Shown here piece by piece: positions 16,579 through 24,947 of a DNA stretch of 31,672 nt (position 1 is the stretch's first letter; each line of letters begins with the position of its first letter). The position numbers and the translations under genes were made by a program. Source of the stretch: an uncultured Spirochaetales bacterium (GTDB lineage: Bacteria > Spirochaetota > Spirochaetia > Sphaerochaetales > Sphaerochaetaceae); assembly GCA_934271365.1 (NCBI GenBank), contig CAKQRI010000024.1, positions 1-31,672 on the forward strand, written 5' to 3'. The notes under the pieces are model-generated. The model ran no database searches. It saw only the letters and a list, made by a program, of their open reading frames with translations, and was not told where the DNA came from.

Positions 16579-17100
16579 ATGAAAAAGAAGATTGTTTTGA
16601 TTGTTTTCTCGGCAATTCTGCTGCTTCCTCTATCAGCAGATGTCTTTGATATCTCACTTTCTTTTGGTCTTGACAGTTATCTATGGCCTCAGAATGGGAT
16701 AAGCTTCTCATATGGAGCTTCAGTTGGCCTGAGTGAGAGATGCGAGCTCTCTGTTTATGGGATAAGCCAGGCTGTACCGAAGCCCTTTTCGAATAATATG
16801 CTTGCTATGGATATTGGAGTGTCTCTTCTTGGAAGAAGAACAAGCGGAACAAAAATAGCAGGATCAGGCATAAACATGCTCTTATCTGCTGGGACCTTCT
16901 ATATAACAGAGAATAATGGTGCAGGCATTCTGATTTCGTTCACGCCACTTACTGTCGGCAATCCGATTACAGGAAGAAGGGAGCGTATGCTCAGGACAGC
17001 AGCTGGCTGGGATTTTGTGAACAATAAGCTTGTCGTATCATTCTCTCTGCTGAGCCTTGACTATTATATCAGAGGCTCATACAGGGACTATGATATCTGA
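16579..17100 (+). CDS. Exported beta-barrel-like protein
   Basis: A 173-residue protein with a signal peptide (MKKKIVLIVFSAILLLPLSA). The start is the ATG at 16579, since TTGGAGG at 16567-16573 is its ribosome binding site and forms the last sense codons of the gene before it; an in-frame TTG within that site would add four residues and is less likely. The mature part is strand-rich and aromatic (ISLSFGLDSYLW, ISFSYGASVGL, VVSFSLLSLDYYI), like a small outer-membrane protein. It is not homologous by eye to the previous gene in detail, but shares the style. Family unknown. Its stop codon directly abuts that of rpiB on the other strand. Confidence 0.65.
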   Translation: MKKKIVLIVFSAILLLPLSADVFDISLSFGLDSYLWPQNGISFSYGASVGLSERCELSVYGISQAVPKPFSNNMLAMDIGVSLLGRRTSGTKIAGSGINMLLSAGTFYITENNGAGILISFTPLTVGNPITGRRERMLRTAAGWDFVNNKLVVSFSLLSLDYYIRGSYRDYDI

Positions 17101-17541
17101 TTAGCGGCCTTCAAGAGCCATCATCTTGTCTATTCTTCTCTGATGCCTTCCGCCTTCGAATTCTGCATCGATATATGCATCAAGAATATCCTCAGGCCTC
17201 TCGCTGTATTCGACTCTTCCGCCGAAAGCGATGAAGTTTGAGTTATTGTGTCTCTTTGTCATCTCTGCGCTGTACTTAGTCTGAGGAAGAGCACACCTTA
17301 TTCCTTTCATCTTATTTGCTGACATGCTTATTCCGATTCCTGTTCCGCATAGAAGAATCCCGAAGTCATATCCGCCTTTCCTGAATTCTGCTACAGCTTC
17401 TTCTGCTTTATCTGGGTAATCTACGGACTCTTCTTTATCTGTTCCTAAATAGGTGTAGCTGATTCCTCTTTCTTCAAGATGCTTCATAAGCCTTGCTGCC
17501 AGAGCTACAGCACCATGATCATTTGCTATTACTGCTTTCAT
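17101..17541 (-). CDS. rpiB: Ribose-5-phosphate isomerase B (RpiB/LacAB family)
   Basis: A 146-residue cytoplasmic enzyme that interconverts ribose-5-phosphate and ribulose-5-phosphate in the pentose phosphate pathway; some members isomerise allose-6-phosphate or galactose-6-phosphate. Seen are the opening VIANDHGA, the catalytic loop LLCGTGIGISMSANK (Cys65), and TKRHNNSN (His98), all conserved in the family. It is a single gene with no terminator of its own: its stop touches that of the plus-strand gene ending at 17100. The alternative call, a LacA/LacB subunit, is unlikely because no lac genes lie nearby. Confidence 0.93.
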   Translation of the reverse strand: MKAVIANDHGAVALAARLMKHLEERGISYTYLGTDKEESVDYPDKAEEAVAEFRKGGYDFGILLCGTGIGISMSANKMKGIRCALPQTKYSAEMTKRHNNSNFIAFGGRVEYSERPEDILDAYIDAEFEGGRHQRRIDKMMALEGR

Positions 17542-17645
17542 TTCTTTTTCATCTCCAGACCAAATGATAACTCAGAAAACAATAGTGATAAAGGTGGCTT
17601 ATCTGCAGAGTTTTATGCTAGAATCTGCATGAAAGGGGAAACCTA

Positions 17646-19283
17646 ATGTCTAAAATCTATGTAACAGGGCATAGAAATCCTGATATGGATTCTATCTGCT
17701 CTGCGTATGTCTATGCTAATCTTAAGAACAAAACAGATAGCGAAAATGAATATATTCCAGTAAGGCTGGGCAGTGCTAATAGCAATGTCAAATCGCTTTT
17801 CTCAAGGCTCAGCCTTCCTCTTCCAGATACGCTGAAAGATGTTAAGCCAAAAGTACGTGATGTTGTCAGAACGCCGGATTTCACTCTCACAAGCGATTGT
17901 CCTGTCTATTCAATGATTGATCTGTTTGCAAAAGAGAAGATTACTGTCCTGCCTATCTTTGACAGCAGAGGAGGATATCTTGATCTGCTTTCAGGTGATG
18001 ATATAAACAGATTCTTCCTCCGAGAGAACCAGGGGAAGAGAGTTGATTATACTCTCAGTGAAGAGAACATTGCTAAAGTTGTTCCTGGTTATTTCAAGAA
18101 GTATGGCGAATGTAATTTCCTCGTTGCTCCATTCATGGTCGGGGCTATGGAATATGATGTGTTCAGATCACGTCTGGAGAAGTGCGAAGGTAAGCCTATT
18201 CTTGTTGTCGGATACAGAAAGCGCCACATAAATGAAGCAATAAGACAGAATCTTCCTGGCATCATCCTTACTGGTATAGATGACCCAGATGCACTTGAGA
18301 TAGATTTCTCTCAGTATAATGGCTTTATTTATATCTCAGAGCTTGATACCGCTGAGACTCTTAGAGCTCTGAGGCTTGCAAGTCCTATTTATGGACTGCT
18401 GAAAGAGAAGAGCGAGGTGCCTAAGATCCAGGCTGATATGCTGTTTGATGATGCTAAGCAGATGCTTATGAACAGCGAATTCAGAGGTCTATCTGTTTTT
18501 GATGGAGATGAATGGATTGGCTTTGTGACAAGAAGATGCTTCTTGAATAAGCCTAGGGCAAAGGTCATTCTTATGGACCATAATGAGATAGAGCAGAGTG
18601 TTATCGGAATAGAGGAAGCAGATATCGTAGAGATAATCGACCATCATAGGCTTTCTCCTCCAAGAATGCGGAATCCTATCTATATATGCTCTGAACCTCT
18701 TGGCTCTACATGTACAATCGTATATGAACAGTACAAGAAGCTAGGTGTTGAACTGGATGCAAAGCTTGCAGAGGTTCTTCTCTCTGGTGTGATTTCTGAT
18801 ACTGTAATGCTTAAGAGCCCTACTACTACGGCCTATGATAGGCATGTTGTTGAGAAGCTGTGCCAGAAGGCTGGGATAACTGATCTCAATGAGTTCTCCC
18901 AGAAGCTTTTTGCATCAGGATCAGCACTCGCCGGCCAGAATCCAACAAAGGTAATAGAAGCTGATCTCAAGAGATATTATGAATATGGAGTCCGCTTTGC
19001 AATAGGGCAGGTTGAAGTGACTAATCTGATAGAGATACAGAATCTGCAGGAGATTTATCATGTTGCACTTGATAGGGAATGCTCGGCTCTCAATCTGGAT
19101 TGGGCAATGCTTCTGATTACAGATATCCTTACAGATACAAGCCTGCTCTTCACTACAGGTTATGAGAGGGAATCCAGATTCCTCTATGAGAAGACTGCAA
19201 AGAATACATATCTGCTGCCAGGTGTCCTTTCAAGGAAGAAGCAGCTGCTTCCAGAAGTTCTGAGAGTGCTAGAGGATCAGTAA
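17646..19283 (+). CDS. ppaC: CBS-domain manganese-dependent inorganic pyrophosphatase (family II)
   Basis: A 545-residue cytoplasmic enzyme that hydrolyses pyrophosphate to phosphate. The DHH domain begins at VTGHRNPDMDSICSAYVYA and resumes after an insert at VILMDHNEIEQ and EIIDHHRL; the C-terminal DHHA2 part follows with PLGSTCTIVYE. The insert (about residues 65-300) holds CBS-type repeats (VVRTPDFTLTSDCPVYSMIDLFAKEKITVLPIFD; later MLFDDAKQMLMNSEFRGLSVFDGDEWIGFVTRR) and, between them, a DRTGG-like region. In such enzymes these bind adenine nucleotides and tune activity. The usual family II enzyme is about 310 residues, which the insert explains. GGGGAAA stands ahead of the ATG. Confidence 0.92.
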   Translation: MSKIYVTGHRNPDMDSICSAYVYANLKNKTDSENEYIPVRLGSANSNVKSLFSRLSLPLPDTLKDVKPKVRDVVRTPDFTLTSDCPVYSMIDLFAKEKITVLPIFDSRGGYLDLLSGDDINRFFLRENQGKRVDYTLSEENIAKVVPGYFKKYGECNFLVAPFMVGAMEYDVFRSRLEKCEGKPILVVGYRKRHINEAIRQNLPGIILTGIDDPDALEIDFSQYNGFIYISELDTAETLRALRLASPIYGLLKEKSEVPKIQADMLFDDAKQMLMNSEFRGLSVFDGDEWIGFVTRRCFLNKPRAKVILMDHNEIEQSVIGIEEADIVEIIDHHRLSPPRMRNPIYICSEPLGSTCTIVYEQYKKLGVELDAKLAEVLLSGVISDTVMLKSPTTTAYDRHVVEKLCQKAGITDLNEFSQKLFASGSALAGQNPTKVIEADLKRYYEYGVRFAIGQVEVTNLIEIQNLQEIYHVALDRECSALNLDWAMLLITDILTDTSLLFTTGYERESRFLYEKTAKNTYLLPGVLSRKKQLLPEVLRVLEDQ

Positions 19284-21316
19284 TCGCTCTTCCCGCTCAG
19301 CTGTATGACTGAAGGTATTGTTCTTATTGAGGCCGTCGCTTTTCTGATGGCCTCTTCATTTTCAGCCATTATCGTGAATTCTCCAGTGAGTCTTGCTCCT
19401 ATTGTATCCAGCTTCCCGCGTCTGAGTCTTGCACCATGCTTTTTAACTGCATTGTCTATTTCACCGAATAGATCTGGATCAAGCTTTGCTGTTATAGTGA
19501 AGGTCTTCATCATATCCTCACCCTGCCATGTGACTTCAACTTTTCTCTGTTCCCACTCTGGCATATTCTTCAGATTGGTGCAGTCTGCTTTGTGTATGAT
19601 GTAGCCTCGTCCTCTTGTGATATATCCTATTACCTTGTCTCCGCGCATCGGATTGCAGCACTTTGCAAATGAATACATTATATTGCCTTCGCCGCCGATT
19701 TCGATTGTACCACCGATCTCATGCGTCATATATGAGAGTGTTCCGGACTGGAATGTAGCAGGATCTACTATTATCTCTTCACGCTTAGGCGTATTTGTTG
19801 CTTTCTTTCCATCAGCTTTCTGTGATGAAGCAGCTGCTTCATTCTTATTAAGCCATGCCTTGATTTTCTTTCTGGCACTTGATGTCTGAGCATATTCAAG
19901 CCACTGCTGATTAGGATGAGCCTGAGGGGATGTCATGATCTCTATGATCTGTGTATTTGCAAGGCTCTTGTTTAAAGGGATGATTGATCCATCTGCTTTT
20001 GCTCCAGTGCAGTGGTTTCCGACTTCTGTGTGTACTTTATATGCGAAGTCAAGTGGCGTTGAGCCCACAGGAAGCTCTATTACATGGCCCTGTGGTGTGA
20101 ATACGACAATGGAATCCTTCAGAAGCTCATTCTTGATCTCATCCATGAAATCTTCACTCTGCTCAATTTCCTTTGACCATGATTTTATCTTCTTTACTAT
20201 TTTCTGGTAGTTGATTGAATCGACTGTCTTCCAGGTTCCGGATTCGCTGCCGCTAGATGCTTTGTAGGCCCAATGCGCAGCGACTCCTTCCTCTGCAGTC
20301 TTATGCATCTCCTCTGTTCTGATCTGGATTTCAAGGTGCCTGGACTGAGGTCCTAGCACAGTTGTATGGAGAGACTGGTAGTTGTTTGCCTTAGGCATCG
20401 CAATGTAGTCTTTGAATCTGCCTTCAATAGGAATCCACATTGAGTGTATTATTCCAAGAATCGTATAGCATTCGACAGTGGACTGGCAGATTACACGGAT
20501 TCCAAGGATATCATAGATCTCATCTATCTCTTTCTTGCGCTTCTTTATCTTCTGATAAATTGAGTAGGCATGCTTCACTCGTCCTGTAATCTGTATATCA
20601 GTTATTCCCTGTTCTCTGCAGGCTTCCTCTATTGCTTTAGATACCTGCTTTATGAATGCTGTATACTCTGTTTTCTTCTCTAGAAGATAGCCATTGATAT
20701 AATCATAGCTTTCAGGCTTAAGGGCTTTGAGTGACAGGTCTTCAAGCTCGCTCTTTATTGCAGACATTCCAAGCGAGTCCGCAATAGGTGCGAATATCTC
20801 AAGGCAGTCCTCGGCGAAGATTCTCTTCCTCTCTGGTGAGAGACCATCAATCGTCCTCATGTTATGAAGCTTATCTGCAAGCTTGATCAGTATTACCCTG
20901 AGGTCCTTTGACATAGCAAAGAACATCTTCTTTATTGTCTCAGCTTCCTGAATTGATTTGTCATGGGTGATTCTGCTTATCTTGGTGACAGCCTGGACCA
21001 TCTCTCCGACTTCTTTTCCGAAAGTCGTGGATATTTCATCTTCTGTAGTATCTGTATCTTCAAGAGTATCATGGAGCAGGCCGGCACAGACTGTATCTGC
21101 ATCCATGCCGATCTGGACGAGAATCTCTGCAACAGCAATCGGATGGATCAGGTATGGCTCTCCAGTCTTTCTTTTCTGGTCTCCATGCTTCTTAGCAGCA
21201 AAAACGGCAGCCGCAGCAATCTTTTCCCTTTCTTCCCTGCTATATCTTGTGACTTTCTTTACGAATTTATCCACTAGATCCTTATTAGGGATTTCGTTAA
21301 TGCTCTCTTCTTCCAT
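19277..21316 (-). CDS. rsh: Bifunctional (p)ppGpp synthetase/hydrolase (RelA/SpoT)
   Basis: A 679-residue cytoplasmic alarmone enzyme of the stringent response. The N-terminal HD hydrolase domain keeps its metal residues (His44 region KKHGDQKRKTGEPYLIHP, His82-Asp83 in LLHDTLEDT), so degradation should work. The synthetase domain has RFKDYIAMPKANNYQSLHTTVLGP. A TGS domain (FTPQGHVIELPVGSTPLDFAYKVHTEVG) and a C-terminal ACT-like domain follow. Length suits a long single-copy Rsh. Its 5' end overlaps prmC by 20 bases and its 3' end overlaps the pyrophosphatase gene on the other strand by seven. Ribosome and nutrient signals in known enzymes act through the C-terminal half. Confidence 0.95.
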   Translation of the reverse strand: MEEESINEIPNKDLVDKFVKKVTRYSREEREKIAAAAVFAAKKHGDQKRKTGEPYLIHPIAVAEILVQIGMDADTVCAGLLHDTLEDTDTTEDEISTTFGKEVGEMVQAVTKISRITHDKSIQEAETIKKMFFAMSKDLRVILIKLADKLHNMRTIDGLSPERKRIFAEDCLEIFAPIADSLGMSAIKSELEDLSLKALKPESYDYINGYLLEKKTEYTAFIKQVSKAIEEACREQGITDIQITGRVKHAYSIYQKIKKRKKEIDEIYDILGIRVICQSTVECYTILGIIHSMWIPIEGRFKDYIAMPKANNYQSLHTTVLGPQSRHLEIQIRTEEMHKTAEEGVAAHWAYKASSGSESGTWKTVDSINYQKIVKKIKSWSKEIEQSEDFMDEIKNELLKDSIVVFTPQGHVIELPVGSTPLDFAYKVHTEVGNHCTGAKADGSIIPLNKSLANTQIIEIMTSPQAHPNQQWLEYAQTSSARKKIKAWLNKNEAAASSQKADGKKATNTPKREEIIVDPATFQSGTLSYMTHEIGGTIEIGGEGNIMYSFAKCCNPMRGDKVIGYITRGRGYIIHKADCTNLKNMPEWEQRKVEVTWQGEDMMKTFTITAKLDPDLFGEIDNAVKKHGARLRRGKLDTIGARLTGEFTIMAENEEAIRKATASIRTIPSVIQLSGKSDY

Positions 21317-22136
21317 AGACTACCCGTTCTTTCCCTGCTAGGTCCTTTATTATGCTTACGCTGCCAAAGCCTGCAGTTGAAAGGATTTTAGCACAGATAT
21401 CCATCTGGCGGTAGTCTCCTTCTATAAGAAGGAAGCCATTGCTTTCAAGATGATCATTGCTTTCGTCTATTATTCTCCTGATTATATCCAGTCCATCAGT
21501 GCTGTCGCTGATCAGTGCTAGGCGAGGCTCTGATTTGACGTCAATTTCTGTCTCTTCCCACCATTCTTCTGTAAGATATGGCGGATTTGTCACAATCATA
21601 TCAAAGCGTTGATTCTTCCAGGGCTCAAAAAGAGATCCTGATCTTGCATCTCCTTTTCTTCCTGTCAGCCGTTCATAGTTGTCTTCTGCAACAGATAAAG
21701 CTTCTTCTGATATATCTGAGAATGCAACAGGAATGCCTAAAGCAACAGAGATTGCTGTTGCTATTGCTCCCGATCCTGTGCATAGGTCAAGGATCTTAGG
21801 CTCTTTATAGAATTCTCTTGCTATCTCAATAGCCTTATCTACGATTGTCTCTGTGTCAGGGCGTGGAATCAGCGTTGCAGGTGTTACTTGGAATGTAAGC
21901 CCATAGAACTCCTTTTCGCCTGTGATGTATGCCATAGGAGTTCCATTCAGTCTTCTCTTGATCATAGAGAAGCAATTATCTCTATCTGAATCAGAAACTG
22001 CATTATCGGCATTCATGATCTGGTGAATCCGGTCAAGGCCTGTAGCCTTTTCTATGATGATTGCAGCCTCAAGGGAGGGGGAGGGCAGAGCAGATGCCAT
22101 CTTTATCAGTTCTGCCTTCAGTTCTTTTATTCTCAT
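21297..22136 (-). CDS. prmC: Release factor glutamine methyltransferase PrmC (HemK)
   Basis: A 279-residue S-adenosylmethionine-dependent enzyme that methylates the Gln of the GGQ motif in release factors. The SAM site is DLCTGSGAIA (117-126), and the substrate-Gln-binding NPPY lies at 184-187. LIPRPDTE (89-96) is also family-typical. The start codon overlaps the stop of prfA by four bases, and the gene ends inside the start of rsh, so the order prfA-prmC-rsh is a tightly coupled operon. The partner and substrate gene is immediately upstream, a widely conserved pairing. Confidence 0.95.
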   Translation of the reverse strand: MRIKELKAELIKMASALPSPSLEAAIIIEKATGLDRIHQIMNADNAVSDSDRDNCFSMIKRRLNGTPMAYITGEKEFYGLTFQVTPATLIPRPDTETIVDKAIEIAREFYKEPKILDLCTGSGAIATAISVALGIPVAFSDISEEALSVAEDNYERLTGRKGDARSGSLFEPWKNQRFDMIVTNPPYLTEEWWEETEIDVKSEPRLALISDSTDGLDIIRRIIDESNDHLESNGFLLIEGDYRQMDICAKILSTAGFGSVSIIKDLAGKERVVYGRREH

Positions 22137-23197
22137 GCTTCTTTGAGTGCGTCTTCACCGGCTTTTAGCTTAAGTGCTTCGATGAACTCATCAAGTTCTC
22201 CATCAAGGACTCTGTCGAGGTTATATGAAGTAAGGTTTATCCTGTGGTCAGTGCATCTGTTCTGAGGAAAGTTGTATGTCCTGATTCTCTCGCTTCTGTC
22301 TCCGCTTCCAACCTGGCTCTTTCTGTTATCAGCTCTCTCTTTCTGCTTTTTTGCCTCTTCCATTTCATAGAGTCTTGCTCTTAGAACTCTGAGGGCTTTT
22401 GCCTTGTTCTTGATCTGGCTCTTCTCATCCTGCTGTATTACAACAAGGCCTGTTGGAAGGTGAGTGATTCTTACAGCAGAGTCTGTCGTGTTTACGCACT
22501 GTCCACCAGGACCGCCAGCTCTCATTACATCAATCTTGAGATCCTTCTCGTTGATTTCGATATCTGTCTCTTCAGCTTCAGGAAGAACAGCTACTGTGAT
22601 TGCTGATGTATGGATTCTTCCGCCTGATTCTGTTTCAGGAACACGCTGTACGCGGTGGACTCCAGATTCATATCTCATTGAGCCATAGACATCCTTTCCT
22701 GAAATTGATACTACAATCTCTTTCAGACCTCCGATTCCAGTTTCATTCTGGCTCATGATCTCCATCTTCCAGTGCTTCTTCTCTGCGTAATGAGTGTACA
22801 TTCTGAAGATATCGGCGGCGAAGAGCGCAGCTTCATCTCCACCTGTTCCTGCTCTGATTTCCATTATGATGTTCTTTCCCTCAAGCGGATCAGGTGGAAT
22901 GAGGAGTATCTTGCATTCTCGTTCAGCAGCCTCATATTTAGCCTCAAGATCCTGAAGCTCCTCTTTTGCCATCTCGACCATGTCAGGATCTTCTTCAGCT
23001 TTGATCATCTCACGGCTCTCCTCTATCTCAGATGAGAGCTTTGTCATTTCTTCAAGCTTATCAACAACTGGAGCTAAATGGCTCCTTTCAAGCATCAGGC
23101 TCTTATAGAGCTTCATATCGCTCATGACCTCATTGGATGAGAGTCTTTCATCCAGTTCTTTCAGCTGTTCTTTATATCCAGGTAGTTTCTCTAACAT
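22133..23197 (-). CDS. prfA: Peptide chain release factor 1
   Basis: A 354-residue factor that reads stop codons UAA and UAG and triggers peptide release. The stop-codon tripeptide is P-E-T (187-189, in HRVQRVPETESGG), diagnostic for RF1 against the SPF of RF2. The GGQ catalytic motif is at 231-233 (GGPGGQCVNTTDS). The acidic coiled N-terminal domain is intact. AGGAA lies eight bases before the ATG. It follows sbcB by 24 bases and overlaps prmC. Confidence 0.96.
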   Translation of the reverse strand: MLEKLPGYKEQLKELDERLSSNEVMSDMKLYKSLMLERSHLAPVVDKLEEMTKLSSEIEESREMIKAEEDPDMVEMAKEELQDLEAKYEAAERECKILLIPPDPLEGKNIIMEIRAGTGGDEAALFAADIFRMYTHYAEKKHWKMEIMSQNETGIGGLKEIVVSISGKDVYGSMRYESGVHRVQRVPETESGGRIHTSAITVAVLPEAEETDIEINEKDLKIDVMRAGGPGGQCVNTTDSAVRITHLPTGLVVIQQDEKSQIKNKAKALRVLRARLYEMEEAKKQKERADNRKSQVGSGDRSERIRTYNFPQNRCTDHRINLTSYNLDRVLDGELDEFIEALKLKAGEDALKEA

Positions 23198-23221
23198 AAT
23201 TCTTTTCCTACGCGATTATAG

Positions 23222-24613
23222 CTAACTTAAGATAGTCTCGTAAAGAGTTTGCCCATAGTCCTTTAAAGCGAGTGCAATCTTCTTCGCTTCCGCTCCTGTG
23301 TCGAGGGAATTCAGATATTCGTCCACGCTTCTCATGTACTTGTCATAAGTGAGTCCTTCTGGTGTGGGGCTCTGGAGAAGGCGGAGTGCGCAGAAGTTCT
23401 TCCACTTTACCTTGTCTCCCTCTGATAGCACTTCTGGGTAACAGCGTGCAACCTGTCGCCATAGTAGCTTATGGTAGCGATCATCATCAAATAGATGCTC
23501 TCCGCTTTTCAGCTTATCCTCATTCTTCATCTCTCGTATTCTCTGCATCATGAGCTTGTCATGTTCTGTTGCAAAGGTTCCGTAAAGCCCTAAATCAACA
23601 TCTGTATCCTGCTTTGGATATTCCGGGACAGAACCAAGCACTGCCTCTTTTGAGAAAACTCCAAGTGCTGAAGCTTCTTTTGCTTTCCTTAGAACCTCTT
23701 CTCTTGTGAATCCAAGTCTTCTCTCACTCTCGCTATCAAGAGTTGTAAGCGGAGCAACGAAAGGGCATCTGTTTGTAGATATCCTGACTATGCCGCTTTC
23801 CTCATAATCGGCTGTGACTGTTTCTGGAATAGGGCGGGTAAGATCGAAGCAGTATACATCAGGGCTGTTATCTTTCTGGAAGAGAGGAAGCATCGGGTGC
23901 GTTGTGCCTTTATCTGATGCAAAGAGAGCTGATGTATATAGAAAAGGCTTTGATCTCAGTACATCGATTATTCTGTTGACATCATTCTTATATCTGAGAT
24001 TCAGCGCATACATGAATAGCTTCGGCTGTTTTTCCTTAATCAGCTTTGCAATATTTATAGTTGCATATACATCAACAAGGGCATCATGAGCTCCTACTTG
24101 CTCGATATTGTTTTCTTCTGTGAGGTCAGTAAGCCTGAATGATACAGTTCCCGTCTCAGGATTCAGCTTTGTGAAGTTTATGCCATCAGGCCTTAGGTCT
24201 CTTGTGGCTCTGACAAGGTTTATGATATCCCATCTTGAGCATCTGTTCTTATATTCTCTTTCAAATGGATCGTAGAGATTCCTGTATAGGGTGGACCGGA
24301 TGCATTCATCATCGAATTTGATGTTGTTGAAGCCTGCGGTGATTGTATCAGGCTTCATCATCTCACGCCTTATCTTCTCGATGAATTCAGCCTCAGGGAT
24401 TCCTCGTTCATTTACAATCTGAGGAGTGATGTGTGTGACCATGCATGCAGATGGATTAGGCAGATAGTCAGGTGAAAGCTTTGAATATAGCACTATAGGC
24501 TCTCCGACTATATCAAGATTCATGTCTGTCCTGATCATTGCAGCCTGTGCGATTCTATCATAGCGGGGATTGAGTCCGAATGTCTCAAGGTCGTACCAAA
24601 GAATAGTTCTCAT
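23222..24613 (-). CDS. sbcB: Exodeoxyribonuclease I (SbcB)
   Basis: A 463-residue 3'-5' single-strand DNA exonuclease of the DEDDh type, close to the E. coli length of about 475. The N-terminal nuclease domain shows YDLETFG (Asp8, Glu10), GFNNIKFDDECIR, SRWDIINLVRA and AHDALVDVYAT. The SbcB-specific part follows: LRPDGINF, SFRLTDL, and a helical C-terminal region that in E. coli binds single-strand DNA-binding protein. It is first in the minus-strand run sbcB-prfA-prmC-rsh. ExoI is best known from gamma-proteobacteria, so its presence beside translation genes here hints at an old transfer or an under-noticed wider range. Confidence 0.92.
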   Translation of the reverse strand: MRTILWYDLETFGLNPRYDRIAQAAMIRTDMNLDIVGEPIVLYSKLSPDYLPNPSACMVTHITPQIVNERGIPEAEFIEKIRREMMKPDTITAGFNNIKFDDECIRSTLYRNLYDPFEREYKNRCSRWDIINLVRATRDLRPDGINFTKLNPETGTVSFRLTDLTEENNIEQVGAHDALVDVYATINIAKLIKEKQPKLFMYALNLRYKNDVNRIIDVLRSKPFLYTSALFASDKGTTHPMLPLFQKDNSPDVYCFDLTRPIPETVTADYEESGIVRISTNRCPFVAPLTTLDSESERRLGFTREEVLRKAKEASALGVFSKEAVLGSVPEYPKQDTDVDLGLYGTFATEHDKLMMQRIREMKNEDKLKSGEHLFDDDRYHKLLWRQVARCYPEVLSEGDKVKWKNFCALRLLQSPTPEGLTYDKYMRSVDEYLNSLDTGAEAKKIALALKDYGQTLYETILS

Positions 24614-24788
24614 ATCCTATATATTAGCAGAAATAGCCAATAATAAGCATGTGTTTTGGCATTAAAAAAAATTTTGAAACATGATTTTGAAAATCTTTTT
24701 TAAGAGACTATTTATGTAACTGAAATGTAAATGCCTTATATAAAAGAAATTATGGAAAAACATAAGCTGGAAATCATCTGCATGTCTA
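24614..24788. other. AT-rich divergent intergenic region
   Basis: This stretch between sbcB and the diaminobutyrate operon has no gene. It holds A and T runs, a 13-base palindrome GATTTTGAAAATC (24683-24695), and a direct repeat ATTTTGAAA (24671-24679 and 24684-24692). Promoters for both directions must lie here, but only the plus-strand -10 at its right edge is clear. Confidence 0.35.
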
Positions 24789-24794
24789 TATAAT
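24789..24794 (+). promoter_or_regulatory. -10 element of the diaminobutyrate operon
   Basis: A consensus TATAAT. No good -35 stands 16-18 bases upstream (GCTGGA at 17). Transcription would begin near 24801, a dozen bases before the first stem of the structured leader, which supports reading the two together. Confidence 0.5.
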
Positions 24795-24812
24795 ATCTGA
24801 AAATATTAGGAG

Positions 24813-24921
24813 TTTTGGGCTAGGCAAGACACCCACTTGCTGTTATTATCAGTCTGCATTCAGAATTCCATGTCTATGGAGTTCGCACTTGATAGATTCA
24901 GGGGCTGGGCATAACCCAGAA
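24813..24921 (+). ncRNA. Structured leader RNA, candidate riboswitch
   Basis: A hand-drawn fold gives a three-way junction. P1 joins TTTTGGG (24813-24819) with CCCAGAA (24915-24921). P2 is GGCAAG (24823-24828) with CTTGCT (24836-24841), loop ACACCCA. P3 is TATCAG (24847-24852) with TTGATA (24889-24894), then TGC/GCA, then nine pairs GAATTCCAT (24863-24871) with ATGGAGTTC (24876-24884) and loop GTCT. CCCA in the P2 loop can pair with TGGG (24906-24909), a possible pseudoknot. The same TGGG can instead pair with the 3' strand of P1 (CTGGG 24905-24909 with CCCAG 24915-24919), offering a switch. The start codon is 26 bases past P1. I recognise no known class. Confidence 0.5.
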
Positions 24922-24947
24922 GATATTTATGAGAGAAGGTTAGAGAG

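Noticed and set aside
19305..21341. Several plus-strand frames of 90-127 codons opposite the rsh gene.
   Set aside because: They are antisense shadows of a clearly conserved protein, with no ribosome binding sites or family features.
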